The notes: a model not told the origin generated them from the letters alone. Shown: positions 24,098 to 36,316, counted from the first letter of the stretch. The stretch is 64,000 nt of DNA from Spirochaetae bacterium HGW-Spirochaetae-4 (GCA_002839335.1 PGXU01000001.1:62001-126000), one strand, 5' to 3'. Program-made: numbers and translations.

Positions 24098-24406
24098 ATG
24101 AAATTCCTTGCACTTTCACACGATGCGCCGACCACCCTGTGGGACCAGGTCGATCCGGGGCTTCTGCAGGCCGAGGCGCACCGCGTGCATGAACTGTACC
24201 TGTCGGGATGCCTGCGGGAAATCCACTTCACCGATGCGGGTGATGCCGTCCTGATGCTCGAGTGTTCAGGCAAGGAGGAGGCCGGGCAGATCCTGCGTTC
24301 GCTTCCCTTGGTACACCACAAACTGATCGATTTCGAGGTCCTCCAGCTACACCCGTATCCGGGGTTGAAACGGATTATCGCCGAGCCCCTGCTGACCAAA
24401 GGGTGA
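24098..24406 (+). CDS. Small ferredoxin-fold protein, YciI/muconolactone isomerase-like
   Basis: A 102-residue protein with AAGGAGG before its ATG. The pattern (beta start MKFLALSHDA, long helix LLQAEAHRVHELYLSGCLREIHF, strand AVLMLECSGKEEAGQILRSLPL, then FEVLQLHPYPGL) matches the dimeric alpha-beta barrel fold of YciI and muconolactone isomerase-like proteins. It has no catalytic residue I can name. The gene follows the P-type ATPase by 40 bases and may be co-transcribed with it. Function is unknown; such proteins often accompany oxidoreductases or act as small binding domains. Confidence 0.7.
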   Translation: MKFLALSHDAPTTLWDQVDPGLLQAEAHRVHELYLSGCLREIHFTDAGDAVLMLECSGKEEAGQILRSLPLVHHKLIDFEVLQLHPYPGLKRIIAEPLLTKG

Positions 24407-24650
24407 GTTGCCGATACCGGCCAAATCTAAATGGACACTTTTGCGCCTATGTGTAATTATCCGTGCAAAAAAGTACTTGCGCGGCCAGGTTATGGAAGGA
24501 TAACCCGTGAATCTGGTGTAAAAATATTTTATGATGCACACCTGAATGGCACATTGTAGTGTCATAAAATACCTCCAGTGCGCATAAGTATTTTTTTCAC
24601 TACCATTGGGCCATTGCGGTTGAAGACAGTGTGAATTTACTCTAGTTTTT
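24407..24650. other. AT-rich intergenic region ahead of the peptide ABC operon
   Basis: No gene is visible. It contains an imperfect hairpin: TATTTTATGA (24525-24534) with TCATAAAATA (24562-24571), 10 perfect pairs plus CAC/GTG inside. The base composition is distinctly more AT-rich than that of the flanking genes. Confidence 0.6.
24525..24571. repeat. Inverted repeat upstream of the peptide ABC operon
   Basis: Arms TATTTTATGA and TCATAAAATA are perfectly complementary and separated by 27 bases; CAC/GTG inside extends the pairing after a two-base bulge. It may be a terminator remnant or a regulatory hairpin. No T run follows. Confidence 0.5.
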
Positions 24651-24695
24651 TTGGAATATTGATTGTATAGTTATACGATATATCACATAATGTGA
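24651..24695 (+). promoter_or_regulatory. Promoter and palindromic operator of the peptide ABC operon
   Basis: TTGGAA (24651-24656), 17-bp spacer, TACGAT (24674-24679). A perfect palindrome TCACAT-A-ATGTGA (24683-24695) covers the expected start of transcription, where repressor sites often lie. A second small repeat, GTATA-GT-TATAC (24665-24676), overlaps the -10. Confidence 0.45.
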
Positions 24696-24716
24696 AAATA
24701 ATTTTAGGGGGTTGCG

Positions 24717-26315
24717 ATGAAAAAAGCTATTTTGATCCTATGTGTTCTGTTGCTCGTAGTTCCGGCAGCATTGTTTGCTGGTGGAAGTACAGAAGCAGTA
24801 GCAAGTGGTGCCGATTCCAAGATGGGAGGCGTGCTTGTCTTCGGACGCTCGGGCGATTCTGTCAGTTTGGACCCGGGTCGAGAGACCGACGGCGAGTCCT
24901 TCTATGCCAGCACAGCTGTGTTCGATACCTTGGTTGAATTCGTTCCAGGGGAAACCGCAGTACAGCCCGCCCTGGCAAAAAGCTGGGATGTCTCCGCCAA
25001 CGGTCTGGAATATGTGTTCCACCTCCGCGAGGGCGTCAAGTTCCACGATGGGACTCCATTCAATGCCGAGGCAGTCGTGTTCTCGTTCGAACGCCAGTTC
25101 AAGCAAGACCATCCGTACTACAACCTTGGACCTTGGAAGTATTGGGGTTACATGGACATGGACAACATCGTCAAGGAAGTTGTCGCTGTCGACGATCTGA
25201 CGGTCAAGTTCATCCTCAAGAAGGTCGAGGCTCCGTTCATCGCCAATCTGGCCATGGATTTCGCATCGATCGTCTCTCCCACCGCCGTTGCGAAGTTGGG
25301 TGAGGAATTCAAGAACAATCCGGTCGGAACAGGCGCATTCAAGTTCGTGTCCTGGACCAAGGATTCCGATATCGTATTCGATCGGAATGCCGACTATTGG
25401 GGTGGCCCGGTCTATCTCGACCGCCTTATCCTGAAAGTCATTCCCGATGCCACGTCCCGCTGGCTTGCCTTGCAGAAGGGCGAAGTCGACCTGATCGACT
25501 TCCCGTCTTCGGAAGACATTCCCGCAATGCGTTCCACAAAGGGCATCCAATTGATCCAGCAGGCCGGTTTGAACGTCGGGTATCTTGCTCTGAATACCCA
25601 GAAGAAACCGTTCGACAACAAGCTCGTCCGTCAGGCCATGAACTATGCCATCGACCAGAAGGAGATTGTGGAAGGTGCATATGGCGAAGCGGGACAAGTT
25701 GCCAAGAACCCGCTTCCACCCAACATGTGGTCCTACAACGACGATATCGAAGACTACGGGTATGACGCGGCCAAGGCCAAGGAATTGCTTGCCAAGGCAG
25801 GCTACGCCAATGGTTTCAAAATGGAACTGTGGGCAATGCCTGTGGCACGCCCGTACAACCCGGACGCCCGCAAGGTGGCCGAGATCATGCAGGCACAGCT
25901 GGCGAAAGTCGGTATCCAGGCTGAAATCGTCTCCTATGAATGGGGCACATACCTGGACAAGACCGACCAGGGCGAACACCAGGCCGCGATGCTCGGATGG
26001 ACCGGTGACAATGGAGACCCCGACAACTTCCTGTGGGTATTGCTCTCGGAACCTGCCGCGATTCCACCAGCTGGTAATATCGCATTCTGGAAGAACCGGG
26101 AATTCACCGATTTGCTCGCCAAGGCAAAGGCGACCGCCGACCAGGCCCAGCGCGACACCTTGTACCGGCAGGCCCAGGTGATCTTCCACGAGGAAGCTCC
26201 TTGGGTACCGATCGCACACTCTGTCGTGACTGTTCCTGCGAAGGATGCTGTCAAGGATTTCGTCCTCTATCCTACAGGCAAACGTGTATTCAAGCACGTA
26301 TGGCTGGAGAAGTAG
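24717..26315 (+). CDS. Peptide ABC transporter substrate-binding protein (DppA/OppA type)
   Basis: Periplasmic binding protein of the SBP_bac_5 family, 532 residues. The signal peptide MKKAILILCVLLLVVPAALFAGGSTEA is of the spirochaete type with likely cleavage near residue 21 and no lipobox. Family features include DPGRETDGESFYAS near the start, LAKSWDVSANGLEYVFHLREGVKFHDG, and NPVGTGAFKFVSW. The segment MLGWTGDNGDPDNFL near residue 425 is typical of dipeptide-binding members. It is the first gene of a five-gene operon, and a strong hairpin after it (26345) could give more of this protein than of the membrane parts. Dipeptides are most likely; nickel or heme cannot be excluded. Confidence 0.92.
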   Translation: MKKAILILCVLLLVVPAALFAGGSTEAVASGADSKMGGVLVFGRSGDSVSLDPGRETDGESFYASTAVFDTLVEFVPGETAVQPALAKSWDVSANGLEYVFHLREGVKFHDGTPFNAEAVVFSFERQFKQDHPYYNLGPWKYWGYMDMDNIVKEVVAVDDLTVKFILKKVEAPFIANLAMDFASIVSPTAVAKLGEEFKNNPVGTGAFKFVSWTKDSDIVFDRNADYWGGPVYLDRLILKVIPDATSRWLALQKGEVDLIDFPSSEDIPAMRSTKGIQLIQQAGLNVGYLALNTQKKPFDNKLVRQAMNYAIDQKEIVEGAYGEAGQVAKNPLPPNMWSYNDDIEDYGYDAAKAKELLAKAGYANGFKMELWAMPVARPYNPDARKVAEIMQAQLAKVGIQAEIVSYEWGTYLDKTDQGEHQAAMLGWTGDNGDPDNFLWVLLSEPAAIPPAGNIAFWKNREFTDLLAKAKATADQAQRDTLYRQAQVIFHEEAPWVPIAHSVVTVPAKDAVKDFVLYPTGKRVFKHVWLEK

Positions 26316-26344
26316 GTCGTACCGACTGTACTTGTATCAATATG

Positions 26345-26373
26345 GCAATCACCCCCAATCCGGGGGTGATTGC
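26345..26373 (+). other. Intercistronic hairpin after the peptide-binding protein gene
   Basis: Perfect 12-bp stem (GCAATCACCCCC with GGGGGTGATTGC) and a five-base loop, without a T run. Such hairpins between binding-protein and permease genes usually stabilise the upstream mRNA or reduce read-through. Confidence 0.8.
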
Positions 26374-26401
26374 ATGATGTCTAGATTACTTCGAGGATTG
26401 T

Positions 26402-27418
26402 ATGATCAAACATATTCTTAAACGATTGGCCTTGCTGATTCCAACTCTGTTTGGTGTCATTACCCTCGTTTTCCTAATGATAGCGCTTGCCCCTGGGGAT
26501 CCTGCAAGGGTCATGTTGGGTGAACGTGCCAATGCCGAGCAGATCGCGCAATTGCGCGCCGAACTCGGTCTCGACAAGCCGCTCATCCAACAATACGGAT
26601 TGTATCTCAGCCGTGTGGTTCGCCTTGACTTGGGAAAATCCATAGCCACGGGCCAACAGATCGCGCGGGAAATCGCCGACCGGTTTCCAGCGACCATCGA
26701 ACTTGCCTGGTATGCGATGATATTCGCGACCATTGTCGGCATGCTCCTGGGGGTCACCTCAGCGATACGACGCAATACCTGGGTGGACTACACCACCATG
26801 GGGGGAGCCCTGGTCGGCGTCTCCATGCCGGTGTTCTGGCTTGGGTTGGTGCTTATCATGGTGTTCTCCGTGTGGCTGAACCTGCTGCCGACCGGAGGCC
26901 GCATGAATATCCGGTACTACTTCACTCCGATCACCAACTTCTATGTGCTTGACGGAATCATCCTGTGGATCAAGGAAGGGACCCCGAAATACTTGTGGTC
27001 TGCGATCCAACATCTGCTTCTGCCCACCATCGCCTTGGGAACGATTCCCTTGGCCATCATCGCCCGTACCACACGCAGCAGCATGCTCGAAGTGTTGCAG
27101 CAGGACTATATAAAGACCGCACGTTCGGCCGGCATACGAGAAAAGCGGGTAATCTACCGGTACGCCTTGAAGAATGCGCTGCTGCCGGTGATCACGGTCA
27201 TCGGTCTCCAGTTCGGCCTGTTGCTCTCCGGAGCGATATTGACCGAGACGGTGTTTTCCTGGCCGGGAATCGGCAGGTGGATCTACATATCCATCGGAGC
27301 ACGCGATTACCCTGCGGTGCAGGGTGGAATCATCTTCATATCGACATTCTTCGTACTGATCAATCTTGCCGTGGATATCCTCTATTCCGTGGTGAATCCT
27401 AAAATTCGGTTGCAATAG
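26402..27418 (+). CDS. dppB: Peptide ABC transporter permease (DppB type)
   Basis: Inner-membrane permease of 338 residues with six predicted helices. The N-terminus MIKHILKRLALLIPTLFGVITLVFLMIALAPGDPA is the conserved first helix of DppB/OppB proteins. The EAA loop lies around EVLQQDYIKTARSAGIREKRVIYRYALKNALLPVITV (about residues 225-262). It pairs with the DppC-type permease 16 bases downstream. GAGG precedes the start. Part of the peptide uptake operon 24717-30326. Confidence 0.93.
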   Translation: MIKHILKRLALLIPTLFGVITLVFLMIALAPGDPARVMLGERANAEQIAQLRAELGLDKPLIQQYGLYLSRVVRLDLGKSIATGQQIAREIADRFPATIELAWYAMIFATIVGMLLGVTSAIRRNTWVDYTTMGGALVGVSMPVFWLGLVLIMVFSVWLNLLPTGGRMNIRYYFTPITNFYVLDGIILWIKEGTPKYLWSAIQHLLLPTIALGTIPLAIIARTTRSSMLEVLQQDYIKTARSAGIREKRVIYRYALKNALLPVITVIGLQFGLLLSGAILTETVFSWPGIGRWIYISIGARDYPAVQGGIIFISTFFVLINLAVDILYSVVNPKIRLQ

Positions 27419-27434
27419 CTGGCGGGGGTCATTC

Positions 27435-28319
27435 ATGAAATCATCTGAAACTATGGACATACCAAGAATAAAGGAACCTACACCACTGCAGGAGACTTGG
27501 TATCATCTGAAAAAGAACAAAGGCGCCATGACAGGCTTGGGTATCATCACCATGTTTGTCCTCATGGCGATATTCGCGCCGCTGGTCTCCCCGCGGGATC
27601 CGTTGGCACAGCAGATATCCGAACGCCTGACACCCATGTTCACCAACGGATACATCTTCGGAACCGACGATTTGGGACGGGACATGCTCTCGAGGCTCAT
27701 CTACGGGGCCCGCATCTCCATGACCATCGGTGTCGTATCGGTGGGAATCTCGCTGTTCTTCGGTATCATCATCGGGGTGACCTCGGCCTATTACGGGGGA
27801 ACGTTCGACAAGATCGTCATGCGGCTGATCGATATCATGCTGGCTTTCCCGTATATCCTGCTCACGATCGTCATCGTGTCGTTGCTCGGCCCCTCGCTGA
27901 CCAATGCCATGGTTGCCATCGGTATCTCGCAGGTTCCGCGGTATGCGCGTGTCGTACGGGCCTCGGTGCTCGCCGAGAAGGAAAGCGACTATGTGCTGGC
28001 GGAAAAGGCTTTGGGTGCGGGGAATTTCGAACTGATGTTCCTCACCATCCTTCCCAACTGCCTCTCCCCGACAATCGTCCAGGCGACCTTGGGTGTCGGT
28101 GAGGCGATCCTCAACTCGGCCGGGTTGTCGTTCCTCGGACTCGGGGCACAACCGCCGACACCGGAGTGGGGGCTCATGATAGCCAGTTCGAAACAGTTCA
28201 TCACCAACGCCTGGTGGATCGTGACCTTGCCCGGTCTGGCGATCCTGCTGGCAGTGTTGGGCTTCAACCTGTTCGGCGACGGGCTCAGGGACATTCTCGA
28301 TCCGAAGATGCGCAATTAG
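27435..28319 (+). CDS. dppC: Peptide ABC transporter permease (DppC type)
   Basis: Second permease of the peptide importer, 294 residues. The N-terminal stretch TWYHLKKNKGAMTGLGIITMFVLMAIFAPLVSPRDP is the OppC_N region. FGTDDLGRDMLSRLIYGARISMTIGV and the EAA loop region (VLAEKESDYVLAEKALGAGNFELMFLTILPNCLSPTIVQ) are typical. GLGAQPPTPEWGLMI near the C-terminus is highly conserved in DppC. It lies between dppB and the first ATPase gene with 16-base gaps on both sides, implying one transcript. Confidence 0.94.
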   Translation: MKSSETMDIPRIKEPTPLQETWYHLKKNKGAMTGLGIITMFVLMAIFAPLVSPRDPLAQQISERLTPMFTNGYIFGTDDLGRDMLSRLIYGARISMTIGVVSVGISLFFGIIIGVTSAYYGGTFDKIVMRLIDIMLAFPYILLTIVIVSLLGPSLTNAMVAIGISQVPRYARVVRASVLAEKESDYVLAEKALGAGNFELMFLTILPNCLSPTIVQATLGVGEAILNSAGLSFLGLGAQPPTPEWGLMIASSKQFITNAWWIVTLPGLAILLAVLGFNLFGDGLRDILDPKMRN

Positions 28320-28335
28320 AAGGAAAACATTCGTC

Positions 28336-29336
<1,001 letters not shown>

Positions 29337-29337
<1 letters not shown>

Positions 29338-30326
29338 TGCCGGTGGGAGCTTCTACGATTATTGAAGTCAGGGACTTGAAAAAGTACTTTACGATAAAGA
29401 CCGAGGGTGTGAGCGAGGAGAAGTCGTTGCTGAAAGCAGTCGACGGTGTCTCCTTGGATGTGTACGAAGGTGAGATCCTGGGTGTTGTCGGCGAATCGGG
29501 ATGTGGAAAATCGACGCTGGGAAAAACAATCATGCGGTTGCACGACAAGACCGACGGCCAGGTGCTGTACCGGGGCAAGGATCTCTTTGCCAAGGACCCC
29601 TCGGCCATGAAGGACATGACCCTCAAGATGCAGATGATTTTCCAGGACCCCTATTCCTCGCTCAATCCGCGGAAAAAAGTCTCCAAGATCATCGGCCAGC
29701 CGTTGGATATCCACAAGATCGGAACCCCGGAGGAACGACTCGAACGGGTGGCGCAACTCATGGAGGAAGTCGGGTTGAATCCCAAGTTCCGCACCCGCTA
29801 TCCGCACCAGTTCTCCGGCGGGCAACGCCAGAGGATCGGTATCGCCCGGGCCCTCGCGCTGAATCCCGAGTTCATCGTCTGCGACGAGGCCGTTTCAGCC
29901 CTGGATGTCTCCGTGCAGGCCCAGATACTGAACCTGCTGTTGGACTTGCAGGAGAAGTACGGGTTCACGTACCTGTTCATCGCACACGACCTCGCGGTCG
30001 TCGAGTTCATAGCGACCCGGATCCTGGTCATGTACTTGGGAAGGATTGTTGAAATCGCCGACAAGCACGAGTTGGTGGGAAACCACGTGCATCCCTACAC
30101 CCAGGCGCTCTTTGAAGCATTCCCCGCAACCAGTCCGAAAGGTCGGGAATTGAAGAAGCGGATTGTCATGGGGGATGTCCCGTCACCGATCAACCCGCCG
30201 CAAGGATGCCACTTCCATCCGCGTTGCCCGTACGCCGTGGACAAGTGCCGTCAGGCCTATCCGCCGTTGAAGGAAGTGTCCCCCGGACACTCGGCGGCCT
30301 GTTGGGTCGTCCAGAAAGATATTTGA
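29337..30326 (+). CDS. dppF: Peptide ABC transporter ATPase (DppF type)
   Basis: Second ATPase of the importer, 329 residues. Walker A GESGCGKST, IFQDPYSSLNPRKKV, signature FSGGQRQRIGIARAL and Walker B FIVCDEAVSALD are visible. Glu-Ala at the Walker B end is normal for this subfamily, where Pro is replaced by Ala. The C-terminal CHFHPRCPYAVDKCRQ carries the cysteine pattern typical of DppF/OppF. I use ATG 29337, which overlaps the upstream stop; a TTG three bases earlier is in frame but unlikely. A terminator follows at 30351. Confidence 0.95.
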
Positions 30327-30350
30327 CCACAATCACTGCATGGTGGCAAC

Positions 30351-30375
30351 AAGCCGGCTCACGGGGCCGGCTTTT
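30351..30375 (+). terminator. Terminator of the peptide ABC operon
   Basis: Stem AAGCCGGC with GCCGGCTT (8 bp), 7-base loop, ending in a TTTT run. It overlaps the last codons of the convergent antiporter gene. Confidence 0.8.
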
Positions 30376-31570
30376 GTGTGAGTAGGCGTTTGCCTGCCCA
30401 TTCGATGGCCAAGGCTCCACTCGGGGCTGTCAGGATGATGCTCATGACCGCGACAGCGAGTATCGTCTCACCGGGGGATGTGGGCATGCCCCGTGAGCTC
30501 ATGACCGCCAGGGGTGCCGAACCGATGGCGGCCTGGACGGTGGCCTTGGGCAGATAGGAAATCACGATGAACAGGCGTTCTTTCCACGAGAAGGGAGAAC
30601 CCAAGGTGCACAGTACGGTCCCCATGGACCGGAAGACCAGTCCGATGAGGATAAGCGCCGCTCCGAGAAAGCCTGCCGCGGCGGCCGCGCGCAAGTTCAC
30701 TTGGGCACCGACCATGGCGAACAGGATGATCTCCGCGAAAACCCATATCTTGCCCAATTTCATGGACAGTTCGTGGGCCATCCGTTCCCGTTTCTCCAAT
30801 ATGATGAACCCGATGGCCATGACGGCCAACAACGCTGCGAACGGAATCTCCTTCGTCTCCAAAAAATCGCCGAGGTGCACAAGCACGATGGCGACGCCAA
30901 TCACGGCCAACGCCCGTTTCGTCGCGCGCGGGTTGAACTTGTCGAAAATCCGGTAGAGCAACAGTCCTGCGGCCAGCCCTACGACAATACCCGTAACAAT
31001 CGCCAATGGAATACTTGCCAGTTTCCAACCGACATGGACACTCGTGCCGGAGTAGATACCGATCAGCATGCTGTAGGCTACGATCACCACCACATCGTCT
31101 ATACTGGCGGCCGCAAGGATCAAGGTGGGGATTCCCTTGTCGGTCCCACGCTTCTCGTGCATGAACCGGACCATCATGGGAACCACCACAGCCGGGGACA
31201 CCGCACCGAGGATACACCCGAGGATCGCCGATTCCATGGTGGTGAGACCCAGCATGAGCGGGCCGAACAGTGTGATCGCCAGTGCTTCGAACGTAGCTGG
31301 CAGGAACGCGAGCAGGAGGGCCTGCTTGCCCACCTTGTTCAGGCTCTCCCGGGACAATTCGAAGCCTGCCCGCAGGAGTATGACGATCAGGGCGATCATG
31401 CGCAGGTCGGTACCGACTTGCAACATGTCCGTATTCATGACACCAAGTCCGGAAGGGCCCAACAGGATACCGATACCCAGCATGCCTATGAGTCCGGGAA
31501 TACGGAAACGTCTGAATATCCAGTCGACCAATAGGCAGAGGATGATGATTTCAGCAAGATTTATCGCCAT
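30359..31570 (-). CDS. Cation/proton antiporter (CPA superfamily)
   Basis: Inner-membrane antiporter of 403 residues with about twelve helices. The start MAINLAEIIILCLLVDWIFRRFRIPGLIGMLGIGILLGPSGLG is typical of monovalent cation:proton antiporters. AVSPAVVVPMM and AASIDDVVVIVAYS form the two broken-helix regions of the transport core; the Asp-Asp pair suggests an electrogenic type as in NhaA/NapA. No regulatory TrkA domain is attached. I chose 31570 because GGAAGGAGC precedes it; an in-frame start lies at 31603. It would exchange Na+ or K+ for H+. It is divergent from trpE and probably independent of it. Confidence 0.88.
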   Translation of the reverse strand: MAINLAEIIILCLLVDWIFRRFRIPGLIGMLGIGILLGPSGLGVMNTDMLQVGTDLRMIALIVILLRAGFELSRESLNKVGKQALLLAFLPATFEALAITLFGPLMLGLTTMESAILGCILGAVSPAVVVPMMVRFMHEKRGTDKGIPTLILAAASIDDVVVIVAYSMLIGIYSGTSVHVGWKLASIPLAIVTGIVVGLAAGLLLYRIFDKFNPRATKRALAVIGVAIVLVHLGDFLETKEIPFAALLAVMAIGFIILEKRERMAHELSMKLGKIWVFAEIILFAMVGAQVNLRAAAAAGFLGAALILIGLVFRSMGTVLCTLGSPFSWKERLFIVISYLPKATVQAAIGSAPLAVMSSRGMPTSPGETILAVAVMSIILTAPSGALAIEWAGKRLLTQKPAP

Positions 31571-31654
31571 GTGCAAGCTCCTTCCCTGTATATACCCGAC
31601 CAAGTCCGCCGCTGCAGGATTCCGAATGGGATATGTGATGGGTAGGAGTTATCA

Positions 31655-31669
31655 GTGGACAGTGTCCAC
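31655..31669. repeat. Perfect palindrome upstream of the antiporter gene
   Basis: GTGGACA-G-TGTCCAC, 7-1-7. It lies 85 bases upstream of the antiporter start and 93 bases before the first trp operator. It could be a regulator site for the antiporter gene; no cognate regulator is adjacent. Confidence 0.5.
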
Positions 31670-31753
31670 GGTTGCGACCTTGTCAGGTAGAGGCGAACCC
31701 CATCGCCTGTAGCGCATGATAGCGGGAGAATGGGAAAAGGTCAATTCGGCAGG

Positions 31754-31813
31754 TGTTACTATTGACAGAAACAACAAACGTCGATATGGTGGATGTTACT
31801 ATAAATAGAAACA
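31754..31813 (+). promoter_or_regulatory. trp promoter with two tandem palindromic operators
   Basis: The promoter is TTGACA (31762-31767), 17-bp spacer, TATGGT (31785-31790). Two 20-bp palindromes of form TGTTNCTATNNATAGNAACA lie at 31754-31773 (one arm mismatch) and 31794-31813 (perfect arms), exactly 40 bp apart. The first contains the -35 and the second covers the expected transcription start near 31797. Only about 47 bases then precede the trpE ATG, too short for a peptide attenuator. Confidence 0.75.
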
Positions 31814-31843
31814 TCGGCGGATGCGACGACCGGAGGTGGGACA

Positions 31844-33249
31844 ATGTCGGCAAAGCGGACGGATATGATCATGAAGAGTCTTCCAGGCGAGCGGTACACA
31901 CCATTCTCCCTGGCCAACAAGCTGGGAGCGAAAGCGATTCTGGAATCGGCATCGTTCACGCACGGAAAGGACCGGTATTCCCTGTTGCTGCTCCAAGAAG
32001 CCTTCAGGATCGTCCAGGAAAGCGATAGGGTGACCATGCGTATCGATGGCGAGACGGTGCGGTGCCTGGAGACCGATATCCTCGAGACGGTCGCACGCAT
32101 AGCTGCGCAGAATGTGTTGCCTGTCGAGGGTATTCCCCTACCGGGTGCCGGAATCGGTTACCTGGGATACCGGTATTGCCAGCGGTGCGACACCATAACC
32201 ATGGCACCCCAACCCGACCCGATCGGCATACCGGAGGCACAGTTCATCGTCGGCCACGTATATGCGGTATTCGACCATTTCACCGATACCCTGCATCTGT
32301 TCGGTTTGAATTACGACGAGCATGAGACGGATCTGGAACTGGCTGTCGGGCAGGTGCTGAAACGGCTGGAGGATCTCGACTTCTCCTATCTCGCCGCTCC
32401 CCAACCCCCGCAACCGGCCCAGGTGGTGACCGATCTGGTCGAATCGCACGACCGGTTCGTCCGGGGTGTCCGTGAGATCAAGGATCGTATCGTGGCCGGA
32501 GACCTGTTGCAGGCAGTGCTCTCCCGCAGGTTGGTGCTGCGCTCCCAGGAGTCGGCCATGGCCATGTACCGGCGGTTGCGCTCCAAGAATCCTTCGCCAT
32601 ACCTCTTCCTCATAGACTTCAGCGACTTCCAGCTGGTGGGTGCTTCTCCCGAAAGCATCGTCAGGGTCCGCGATGGCATTGCCTCGATCCGCCCGATCGC
32701 AGGTACCCGCCGACGCGGCAAGGATGCTGCCGAGGACGAGCTGTTGCGCCAGGAGTTGCTCAACGACCCGAAGGAGCGGGCCGAGCATCTGATGCTGGTC
32801 GACCTTGCCCGCAACGATCTGGGAAGGGTAGCCACTCCCGGATCGGTCCGGGTGACCCGGAATATGGACGTGGAGCATTTCAGCCATGTCATGCATATAG
32901 TAAGCGACGTGGTGGGACAGATAGACCCCGTGGAGCACCGGCCCATCGACGTGTTGCGTTCGGCTTTCCCGGCCGGAACGGTCAGCGGTGCTCCGAAGAT
33001 AGAGGCGATCCAACGGCTGTCGGCACTGGAAGCGGAGGAGCGCAGCTTCTACGGTGGTGCACTCGGGTATGTGGAGCCCGACGGGGACCTGGACTTCTGT
33101 ATTTCGATCCGGTGCGCATTGAGGCAGGAAGATACGTGGACACTCCAGGCAGGTGCCGGCATAGTCCATGCGTCGGATCCCGAGCGGGAATGGATCGAGA
33201 CCGACGAGAAGCTCGGAGCCTTGCGCCAGGTCCTCGAAGGAGGTCAGCT

Positions 33250-33253
<4 letters not shown>
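31844..33253 (+). CDS. trpE: Anthranilate synthase component I
   Basis: Converts chorismate plus ammonia to anthranilate, the first step of tryptophan synthesis. The 469-residue protein has the N-terminal region with ILESASF, corresponding to the LLES motif that binds tryptophan for feedback inhibition, and the chorismate-binding domain with PIAGTRRRGKD, ERAEHLMLVDLARNDLGRV, HFSHVMHIVSDVVG, PAGTVSGAPKIEA and QAGAGIVHASDPEREW. GGAGGTGG precedes the ATG. Its stop overlaps the trpGD start (ATGA). It needs the TrpG domain of the next protein for glutamine as nitrogen source. Confidence 0.95.
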
Positions 33254-34834
<1,581 letters not shown>

Positions 34835-34842
<8 letters not shown>

Positions 34843-36316
34843 TATCCTCGACGGGATCATCCAACGGCGGAGGGAGGATTATCGGGCTTTGGGACCGACT
34901 TTCGGGGCCACTATTCCGAAGACACGCGAGCGTCCCTCCTATCCCTTCCTTGCCGAACCGGGAGTTGTCCTTGAGATAAAGCGGGCATCCCCATCCAAGG
35001 GGGCGATCGCCATGGACCTTGATCCGGTCGCCTTGGCGAAGGCCTATGCGCAAGCCGGCGCGAAACAGATTTCCATACTTACCGAGCGACACTTCTTCAA
35101 GGGTTCGCTCGACGATCTGGTGGCAGTAGGCCGCTCCGATATTCCGGTCGCACTGCTGCGCAAGGATTTCATCCAGTTCGCCGATGAGATCGATGTCTCG
35201 TATCGGGCGGGAGCCGATGCGGTTCTTCTGATCGCACGCATGCTGGAGAGCCGGCAATTGCGCCAGCTTGCTTCCTTGTGCCGGGACAAGAACATGGTAC
35301 CGTTTGTGGAGGTGCGCGAGATAGCCGATGTGGCCAAGTTGCTCGCAGTCGCCACCGATGGGCCTGTTGTCGCCGGTGTTAACAGCAGGGACTTGCGTAC
35401 GTTCCTGATCGATCCGTTGGTTCCCGCGACCTTGCGTGGGCGGTTGCCCTGCAAGGCGGTATTCGAGTCGGGAGCGACAACTGCCGGACAGTGCCGCTAT
35501 GCACGCACCCTGGGCTACGAGGGATTGTTGCTCGGGGAAGCCGCCGCACGGGATCCCTCCCAAGCAGCGGGATTTGTCGAGGCCTTCACCCGGGCCGAAA
35601 CCAATAGGAGCGGACACTTCTGGCGCGAGATCGGAGAACGTGCGACGACGCGCAACCGACCGTTGGTGAAGATTTGTGGCATCACCACCGTCGCAGATGC
35701 CGAACTGGCGACACACCTCGGCTCCGATGCCTTGGGATTCGTATTCGCAAAAAGTGTACGGGCAGCCGATTGCACCCTTGTGGAACGCCTACACGCCTCA
35801 TTGGAGGCACCGGTTGATGCCAGGAGGCCACTGTTCATAGGAGTGGTGACCTCTATCGAGGATGCATTGGGCCAGCAGGCCCTGCTCCTTGCGAAGCGGG
35901 GCTTGTTGGATGCGATCCAATACCATGGAGAGCAACCTTTGCGTACCCTTGCCATGTTGGACGAATACTTCGAAGACGGGGGAGTAGGTCGCTATGCGGC
36001 GATCGGGATAGCAGCCGAAGCCGATTTCACATTGGAGCACGATCTGTATCTTGCCGGCGAACCGAGGGTCCTGTGCGATGCCAGATCAGGTGCCCAGTCG
36101 GGTGGAACCGGTCGGCGTATCGACGGCGCGGTGCTCGGACAACGCACGGCCGATCGGCCGTTGTGGCTCGCTGGAGGACTCGGTCCGGAGACTATCGGTG
36201 ATGCGATCAGGCGTTTTCACCCCGAGCTGGTAGACGCTTCGAGCAGGCTCGAGGCATCACCCGGAATCAAGGACCCGCAGAGATTGCGAACGTTTTTCGA
36301 GGAGGTCGACCGATGA
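34835..36316 (+). CDS. trpCF: Indole-3-glycerol-phosphate synthase fused to phosphoribosylanthranilate isomerase
   Basis: A 493-residue bifunctional enzyme. TrpC (residues 1-255) shows EIKRASPSKG, LLRKDFIQF, VEVREIADVAKL and GVNSRDLRTF. TrpF (about 275-493) shows KICGITTVADAELATHLGSDALGFVFAKS, LDAIQYHGEQ and DASSRLEASPGIKD. In the last motif Arg replaces the usual Gly of SSGVE, a deviation worth testing. The start MPDILDGIIQRRRED at 34835 overlaps the trpGD end by eight bases. Together the domains carry phosphoribosyl-anthranilate through the isomerase and ring-closing steps to indole-glycerol phosphate. Confidence 0.93.

Noticed and set aside
24738..26297. A 519-codon open frame opposite the peptide-binding protein gene.
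   Set aside because: It lies entirely antisense to a well-supported gene and has no protein-like motifs.
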